Below, piece by piece: positions 57,849 to 64,000 of a DNA stretch of 64,000 nt. Source of the stretch: Jackrogersella multiformis (taxonomy: Eukaryota; Ascomycota; Sordariomycetes; Xylariales; Hypoxylaceae); the NCBI GenBank assembly GCA_902806575.1, contig CADCXD010000011.1, forward strand, positions 186,001 through 250,000, written 5' to 3'. A model generated the notes under the pieces. It was not told the origin of the DNA, did no database searches, and saw only the letters and a program-made list of their open reading frames with translations. The translations under genes were made by a program, and so were the position numbers. Position 1 is the stretch's first letter. Every line of letters starts with the position of its first letter.

Positions 57849-59570
57849 ATGTATCGACTTTCTGCAATTCCACTGGTATTGCTTGCGGCCTCGACGTCTG
57901 TCGTAGCCGATTGCACGACCGAGGCTTTTGCTGCGATCCTCAAGTGCCACGCGGATGTTACAGTCAACTTCGTTGAGGCTGTCCCGCAGAATGGAAGCTT
58001 TGGCCAGGGCGAATCTAATCTTGCATTTCCGATTAATGCCACAGGCCTGCCGGCGTTGTGCGCAGTCGGCATCAATGTCAAGTCCTCTGAGAACTCCTCG
58101 TACAATTTCGGTCTTTTCCTCCCAGACACGACTTGGAATGATAGATTTGCCGTAACGGGTGGAGGGGGTTTTGGAGGCGGCATAAATTGGCCTGATATGG
58201 GTATGCTCTCTCAGGTAATTGTTCCAATTGAACTTGTAACAGTCTTGAGTTAATAGTTCTGGTCAGTACGGATTTGCTACGATGTCAACTGATACAGGTC
58301 ACGTATCCTCTCTCACCGATGGCTCCTGGGGGCTTAATGCTCCTGAAACCCTCATTGACTGGGGTCACCGAGCTATGCACGGGTCTATCGTACTTGCTAA
58401 GGTGAATTTAATCCCTGTCATAATTGATGTCCAACTAAACAATGATCTCTAACGGTTGGATACTAGAAAATTATTAAAGCTCATTACGCAGATGATATCA
58501 AATATTCCTACTACGCGGGATGTTCAACTGGAGGTCGACAAGGTCTCAAGGAAGTTCAGATGTACCCTGATTCATTTGATGGCATATCTGTTGGCGCTCC
58601 AGCTTGGTGGACTGTTCATCTAGCTGCGAATACTTTGCAACTAGGTCTGTATAATCGCCCGGACTCTGCCCCCGGGCATATTGACCCTTCGGTTTTCCCC
58701 GCGGTCGTTGCTGAGATTACAAAACAATGTGACCCCCAAGATGGTCTAGTCGATGGAATTATCAGTGATCCATATGGCTGCAACTTCAACTTCGAGGCAC
58801 TCCTGTGCACGCCAAGCTCGGATCCGACGACGTGCCTTACACCTGCGCAGCTGACGACCTTGTTCAAGTTCTATAACCCTTGGATAGATGTCAATCAGAC
58901 ATACGTGTTCCCGGCTATGGCACTTGGGACCGACCCCAGCTTCTCTTTAGGGGCTAATTTGACGCCTCTTTCATTTGGGCTGTTCCAGTACTGGGTTTAC
59001 AACAACAGCGACTGGGATTACACTAAATTCAAGTATAGCGATCTCGAATTTGCCGATTCTATAAACCCAGGTGGCGCAACTGCCGACAAGTTTGACCTTA
59101 GCCCATCGAATGAGCGTGGAAGCAAGATCTTGATGTACCACGGGGCAGCTGACGCGCTCATACCGACCGGTTCGAGCGTTTTCTTCCACCAGCAGGTGGC
59201 GCAGACTCTCGTGCCGAAGGGCGTCAATCCCGATGACTTCTACCGTTTCTTCTTGATCCCAGGCATGAATCACTGCTCTGGGTCAGATCGCGCTCCTTGG
59301 TATATCGGCAGCGCGAGCCAGTCAATCAATGGAGCAACACATTCTGTACCAGGGTACAAGGATGCGGACCACGATATCATCCTGGCTATGATGAAATGGG
59401 TTGAGGAAGGAAAGGCTCCCGATCAACTCATTGCAACGAAGTTTGTGAATGACACCGCTTCGTTGGGTGTCGAAAGACAACGGCCACTTTGTCCGTATCC
59501 GAAGCAAGCTAAATATACGGCGGGAAACCCTGACGAGTCTGGCAGTTGGGAATGTAAGAGTCTATATTAA
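57849..59570 (+). CDS. Secreted tannase/feruloyl esterase family enzyme
   Basis: Three exons: 57849-58214, 58267-58401 and 58467-59570; introns of 52 and 65 nt; 534 residues. The ATG at 57849 opens a signal peptide MYRLSAIPLVLLAASTSVVA. CS-D-HC triad: Cys186-Ser187 in YAGCSTGGRQG, formed downstream of the second splice, the acid Asp in YHGAADALIPTGSS, and His-Cys in IPGMNHCSGSD. A lid domain with Cys-rich Ca2+-site-like DPQDGLVDGIISDP and CTPSSDPTTCLTP lies between them, typical of the family (Aspergillus FaeB/tannase). N-glycosylation sites are frequent. It should act outside the cell to split ferulate, p-coumarate or gallate esters. The intron joins restore SQYGFATMSTDTG and LAKKIIKAHYADD. 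This is the second tannase-family gene in the window; the two differ strongly in lid and C-terminus. Confidence 0.94.
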
Positions 59571-60074
59571 AGACAAACCATATGGCAAAAATATATAAAT
59601 AGTGTATAGGATTAATATTTTAGATATGGTACGAAACATTCAAGCTAATTTTCCAGCTTAGTTAGCAATGTCCCCCCTATTAATTATAGGTACAGAACCC
59701 TGTCATTTGTTAATTTCTACCATATTTACCTGGGTATTCTTAACAATGTTTTCTTATATATATGGTACCCTTAACTTGAATATATATGCATTTATACTAT
59801 GAACTAATAAAGAGCCGTGTTAACATACATGAGCTGTCATATTCTTTCCCCGGAGTAAAACCTCCCCTTCGTCGGTGAAACTTATCCTAGCCAATGCCAT
59901 TGCGGGTTTTCCTACATTGCTTGAGCTTGGAATCCAAGTCAGCCAGAAAAATTCCAACTTAATACTGAAGAATACGTACGAGTAATGCCTTTGAATTGGA
60001 GCGTCTTGAATAGGCCACCTCAATAGGCATGATAATCTTTATGGAGCCCTGGACCACCCAGAAATGCGGCATGT
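59571..60074. other. Convergent 3-prime spacer
   Basis: 504 bp between the esterase and thioesterase stop codons. It has an AACTTGAATATATATGCATTTATAC stretch (59770-59795) similar to 24765-24790. No gene seen. Confidence 0.5.
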
Positions 60075-60641
60075 TCACAGAGAGCTTCTTAACGCGACAA
60101 ATAAGGCCTCGGCACGAGCTAGTATCATACCATTTCCATCTTCAATCCATCCCTCTGCAAAGTACTTTCGACCCTCGATCTTTAAAATCTTAGCCTGTGC
60201 TAGAATAGTTGCGCGAGTCGGAACGGGCTTTAGAAATGTCGTGTTCAGATAAGCCGTCATATATGGCGTATCTGGCATGAATCCCCTCTGCTGATTGATG
60301 GGAATAAAAAGACCGATAACTTCATCAAGAATTGTTACAACGATGCCGCCATGGCAGATGTCCAGGTGCCCATTCAAGCCAGAGCCTAAGGTTAGAAACG
60401 CTTTGATGGTTTCCACGCGCTCTGTCGGCAACGGAGGTTCTTCATAGACCTCGAGCATGGCTAAGATGGTAGTTTGCGATTTTAAGGTCCCCGAGTACAA
60501 GGAATCCTCGCCATTTGGCTTGGGTAAGCGGCTTGCCGGCGACCCGGTAATAATTCCCGAACCGCGCAGGTGTCGAGCGCACCAAGGGATAGAGGCGAAA
60601 TGTTCATAGTCGGTGTTTTTGGCTTGAGTATCAGACATCAT
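60075..60641 (-). CDS. Hotdog-fold thioesterase (PaaI/THEM4-like)
   Basis: Intronless, 188 residues from the ATG at 60641 (MMSDTQAKNTDYEHF); a longer frame upstream begins with TTG. The fold is visible as HLDICHGGIVVTILDEVIGL (the HGG-x-[IV]-x-T-x-LD/E signature helix of PaaI-type thioesterases), then TAYLNTTFLKPVPTRATILA and the strand GWIEDGNGMILARAEALFVA. A preceding N-terminal region with IPWCARHLRGSGIITGSPA is shared by fungal THEM4-like proteins. It should hydrolyse acyl- or aryl-CoA thioesters. Its position after two esterase/oxygenase genes would fit removal of CoA from phenolic acids, but it may simply be a housekeeping enzyme. No clear mitochondrial signal is seen. Confidence 0.88.
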   Translation of the reverse strand: MMSDTQAKNTDYEHFASIPWCARHLRGSGIITGSPASRLPKPNGEDSLYSGTLKSQTTILAMLEVYEEPPLPTERVETIKAFLTLGSGLNGHLDICHGGIVVTILDEVIGLFIPINQQRGFMPDTPYMTAYLNTTFLKPVPTRATILAQAKILKIEGRKYFAEGWIEDGNGMILARAEALFVALRSSL

Positions 60642-61343
60642 AGGGAGTCTCGTTAGGGATGACAATTGAATTGCTTTGGTAGTTAGTCGAGTGTGATGAT
60701 CGTTGGGAAGGTTGAAGATTTAATTAGAAGCAAAAGCAAGAGTTGTTTATGCTGCCCTTGCATTATTCCTACCCCTGTAATTATCAGCTTGCGACCGACC
60801 CTTGAAGTTTTGCCGACTGTTATGCACGGACCACCTTAGAAAGCCATACTAAATTACCCCTTTTTCAGAGAGAAAAGCTACAGATCAATAATGAGAATGT
60901 GAACATACCTTAGGTAGGTACGTGATTTTATGGTAGTAATGGATATTTTCATGCTACATTACATTTTATTATCATTTTTGGAATAATTGTAACCATCTGT
61001 AAACTTCATTTGGGATTTATCGCCGATCAAAAGTTCAGGGGGTTAAGAAGTGGTTCAGGGGCTATAAAGGTCTTGGAGGTAAATGAGTAAAATTGTAATT
61101 ATTAATAGTGACTCCTTTAACGAAATATAGAAAAGGTGATAAATATATCGACACACGTGTCATTTGCAAACGAATTTAAGAAACCTTCATGAATTTAACT
61201 CTTTAAGTTTCACTAAGCAAACAAGGATTGTATTTTTAAAAGTTTTATTGTTTACGTAAATCAACGACCTGCCTACTGACCTACATAGGGGTAGGTAACG
61301 AAGGTGATAAAAAGTCAACACCTATGTCAACACCTACTACTTG
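60642..61343. other. Intergenic spacer, no gene seen
   Basis: 702 bp, A/T-rich. The left end is the thioesterase promoter, the right end the 3-prime side of the kinase gene. It carries a CTTAGGTAGGTACG-type variant of the dispersed motif near 60910. Confidence 0.5.
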
Positions 61344-62864
61344 CTAATAGGCTCGCCATTCTGCATCACTCTTGAGAGGAAGAATTTCGTCCGTTCTGGT
61401 GGTAAGGCCATCACCACCGTAAAACTTGACTAGCATCTGTGCCGCAGATATACGATCGCCTGCTGCTAGTGCCGCCATTCGTCGATATTCCCACAGATCA
61501 AACTCGAGAGCCTTCTTCCACGCCGATGCGCAGTCAGTTCGCAACTTGACATGGCATGATGCTCTTCTGAACTGTTCAACGTCAACGATCCAAACCATGG
61601 TCATGAATAATGACCATACATCTATTTTCGGTGTTTGCTCGTCCCTTCCAACCTCGGGGGCCATGTATGGAAGAGTGCCAGCGATTGATCTGGCCTCCAT
61701 AGGGTCATCGTGGCACAGGCCAAAGTCTCCAAGCTGAAATATGAGTCGATCTTCCGAGTCGGTTACATATAGGATGTTTTCCGGTTTGACGTCTCGATGG
61801 ATAATGTCTTGAACTGAAAGATAGTCTAACGCCTGTAGCATCTGCTTCAGAAAGGACGAAATGAAGGGTTTATCTTGCGGAAGGCGCTTGGGTGGACTGC
61901 GGTGCAACAATGAGAACAAGCTCCCCTCCTTAAGCCCCATAAAGATATCGATGTGATCTTCGTTCCATTGGGAATGAATGTAGTCCACAATGTGAGGCTG
62001 GAATTGTAGGGTTAGTATGTTATAGGCAACGGAAAATTAGGAATGGGTTGACATACGTGTTGGAGTGCTGCGAGGGCAACAACTTCGCGGCGGATTTGCT
62101 TTGAGATTCCCCCTCCTGGGTTGCGTATGACCTTGACAGCCATTGATTTCCCTTTCTGATCGACACACGAGAATACTCGTCCATAGGTTCCCGAGCCGAG
62201 TTCATTCAATTTTTGATACTTGATTCGGGCCTGTTCGTCGAAGTATAATAGTCCTAGTCGTTCCTTGGGATGACAACGACTTTATTGAGTCATTCCCACT
62301 TAGAGTGTGAGCACGGATGGGATGAACCACGTAACCTTGTGAGTGAGTTGCACTTCGTCGATTGCGGATCATTCCTGTAGTCTGTTCGGGATCATGGTGC
62401 CAAACGAGGCGGAATTTGGCACATGTCGATCTACTGTTGCCCAGCACGATCATTGTGTTTTGTGTTGGCAAAACAGCCACCTTGCGTTGAGGAAAAGATG
62501 CGAATCTTGTAGCATCTGATCCAACAACATGGGTGCTTTTACTTCGCGATTTGTCCCAAAGCATGATCAAGTCCGACTGTGGCTCTATCTCGAATGAACA
62601 TTGTGAAAGAGAGATATACTCCGAGTTTACAACGATATCCGAGTCAGGAGCACGTCCTATCGTTGCAAGGGTAAGTACTCCCGAACCGGAAAGAACCTGA
62701 CCTATGTCTAGGTGTGGGAGGTTATTGTGATGTATTGATACATGAGGTACGTTGCTGGGGTGTTTCAGCACTGCAATTGCTGGGTCGTTCTGTGGAAGCA
62801 GGGAGAATATAACGAGGGGATGTGGCCCTCGAGGGGGTTGAACAGACATAGGTTGAGTAGACAT
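61344..62864 (-). CDS. FHA-domain Ser/Thr protein kinase
   Basis: Modelled as three exons: 62864-62300, 62253-62057 and 61997-61344 (471 residues). N-terminal FHA domain about 30-150: LATIGRAPDSDIVVN (66-80) has the Gly-Arg of the phospho-threonine pocket, but the usual SxxH is replaced by SLSQCSF, so binding may be altered. The kinase domain follows: GSGTYGRVFSC glycine loop, AVKVI with the catalytic Lys, REVVAL helix C, HRDVKPENIL catalytic loop, GDFGLC, MAPE. The second intron (59 nt, GTATGT...TTCCAG) is secure and restores LQHPHIVDYI. The first join is not: between the FHA frame and the kinase frame I propose a 46-nt intron with donor GTGGGA, giving HTLRLLYFDEQARIKYQKL. A frameshift or two separate genes are alternatives. 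FHA-kinases of this order resemble Rad53/Dun1 relatives, but checkpoint function is not shown. Confidence 0.75.
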
Positions 62865-63938
62865 CGTGAAACGATTTGTACTTAACGTAGTACCATTAAA
62901 GGTATGGTAGATGTATGTGAATATCGTGGACGTTGAGTTGAAGATTGATGGTTGAAAGGTGGAGTAGAGTGTTGATGGAAGTGATGGAATAGAATATTGA
63001 TGGTTATGTGATGAAATAGAGAGGTAGGTATTGACGGTTAATGTGGGATGGAGTTTTGGGTGGGAGAAAAAGTAGAAGTGTTTAAAGTGTTCGACTTATT
63101 TGACGTGTACCTGAATATATTTTATGTTATTGTCCCCAGGGAAGTGATGGTAGGTAGTTTCATAGGAGACGTTTAGTGACATACCTACCTAGGTAGGCAC
63201 AACAGTCAAGTACTACAGGTACGTGATGAACTGGAACGAGTCCTGAAGTTTCATTACCTAATACCTACCTAGGTACCCATACACCCAAGTAGGTACCTAT
63301 TTATACATGTTTCTATTGGCCAGTCTAAGTGACCGTTGCTGAATAAATCATCCATGGTAAAATCGAGCGAGGTACCCTACCTAGATAAGGTACATGTACA
63401 TCTTTGGATACGCTACCTCTGTAGCTACCTACCCAGGTACATATACTTAGGTAGGTACATGACTGTATATCCATGACTACCTACCTTGGGTAGGTACGTA
63501 CGGCACGGCCTCGCAATAATAGCAATGCTGTTGCTCACTTGAGGCTCAAAAGTGTTGCGCGACTGCCTGTATTACCTAAGCTAGGGCATGGTGCCTTCCT
63601 ACCTCTAACTACCTCTAACTATCTCATATAGGTACCTAGGTAGGTTCCTTCCCCATTTTCGACCGATAGCCACGTGCTATGAGTCACTTGTGTAACTACC
63701 TAGGTACCGGGGTGGTGCCTACCTAGGGTGAAAGCAAAAATTATTTCTAGTATCTACTATACCTATTTCGTATTTCATCATTCATCATTCTTATTATTTC
63801 CCACTTCAACTTTCTTCCCCACATCAATACTACCAACACTAACACCAACACTGACACCAACTTCGCCCACAAACCACAAACATCCTTCTTCATTAAAAGA
63901 CTAAGTCAACTCTCTGTTATTCAACTCCTCATCTCAAC
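62865..63938. promoter_or_regulatory. Divergent control region rich in CCTAGG palindromes
   Basis: 1.07 kb between the leftward kinase gene and the rightward partial gene. The kinase-side leader has degenerate GATGG/TGATGG repeats (62940-63050). From about 63180 to 63725 copies and variants of TACCTAGGTA/GTAGGTAC occur about every 50 bp. The right end is a C/A/T-rich leader with ACACTAACACCAACACTGACACC (63836-63858) before the ATG. Confidence 0.6.
63180..63725. repeat. Cluster of TACCTAGGTA-type palindromes
   Basis: At least five exact CCTAGGTA/CCTAGG cores (about 63190, 63268, 63637, 63699, 63721) plus several variants (GTAGGTACC, CTACCCAGGTAC, CTTAGGTAGGTAC, CTTGGGTAGGTAC). They are the densest group of a motif found in intergenic DNA throughout the window. 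Confidence 0.75.
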
Positions 63939-64000
63939 ATGGAGCATACTATCGAAGATGCTGGCCTTATTAAGCCCGATTTCGCATCGAAAGAAATTTC
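63939..64000 (+). CDS. Start of a rightward gene, cut by the window edge
   Basis: An ATG in the good fungal context CAACATGG follows a CA-rich leader. The 20 visible codons read MEHTIEDAGLIKPDFASKEI and stay open. Too little is visible to name the product, and an intron could follow at once. Confidence 0.55.
   Translation, partial: MEHTIEDAGLIKPDFASKEI

Overview
The window looks like nuclear DNA of a filamentous ascomycete (Pezizomycotina, probably a Sordariomycete). The evidence is short GT-AG introns of about 46-150 nt in most genes, intergenic spacers of 0.3-9 kb, fungal families (AA9 LPMO with CBM1, Ugo1, Rrp15, Irc6-like, fungal POT transporter, tannase/feruloyl esterases) and an AT-rich transposon relic resembling a RIP-damaged element. 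Genes lie on both strands without operons. Intron and exon boundaries below were derived by hand from splice consensus plus restoration of family motifs. No tRNA, rRNA, CRISPR or plasmid feature was seen.

Layout. 1-8 kb: the N-terminal part of a Dnf3-like P4-ATPase flippase running off the left edge, then a homeodomain transcription factor isolated between about 4.6 kb and 8.8 kb of apparently non-coding DNA. 16.4-19.2 kb: compact housekeeping-type genes (Irc6/p34-like adaptin-binding protein, small cupin, coactosin/ADF-type actin binder). 19.8-35 kb: a nutrient-acquisition stretch with GH78 alpha-L-rhamnosidase, a tiny secreted protein with a Kex2-type site, a tannase-family esterase, an APC-type amino acid/GABA permease, and a divergent pair of proline iminopeptidase and POT-family peptide transporter. 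35.6-41 kb: an orphan coiled-coil protein, a foldback transposon relic with TA target duplication, and a secreted AA9 LPMO with CBM1. 43-48.6 kb: mitochondrial and ribosome-biogenesis genes (Ugo1, mitochondrial [2Fe-2S] ferredoxin, Rrp15) and an orphan Cys-rich protein. 49.4-60.7 kb: a catabolic/oxidative group (secreted glycosidase-like protein, cytochrome P450, FAD-dependent aromatic monooxygenase, secreted tannase/feruloyl esterase, hotdog thioesterase). 61.3-64 kb: an FHA plus Ser/Thr kinase gene and the first codons of a rightward gene whose upstream region is packed with CCTAGG-centred palindromes.

How they fit. Rhamnosidase, LPMO, the two tannase-family esterases, P450 and FAD monooxygenase suit growth on plant material rich in phenolic esters and glycosides: esterases release phenolic acids, the oxygenases could hydroxylate them. 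Iminopeptidase plus peptide transporter suggest use of short proline-containing peptides. A dispersed palindromic motif family (TACCTAGGTA-like) marks intergenic DNA throughout and is essentially absent from exons.
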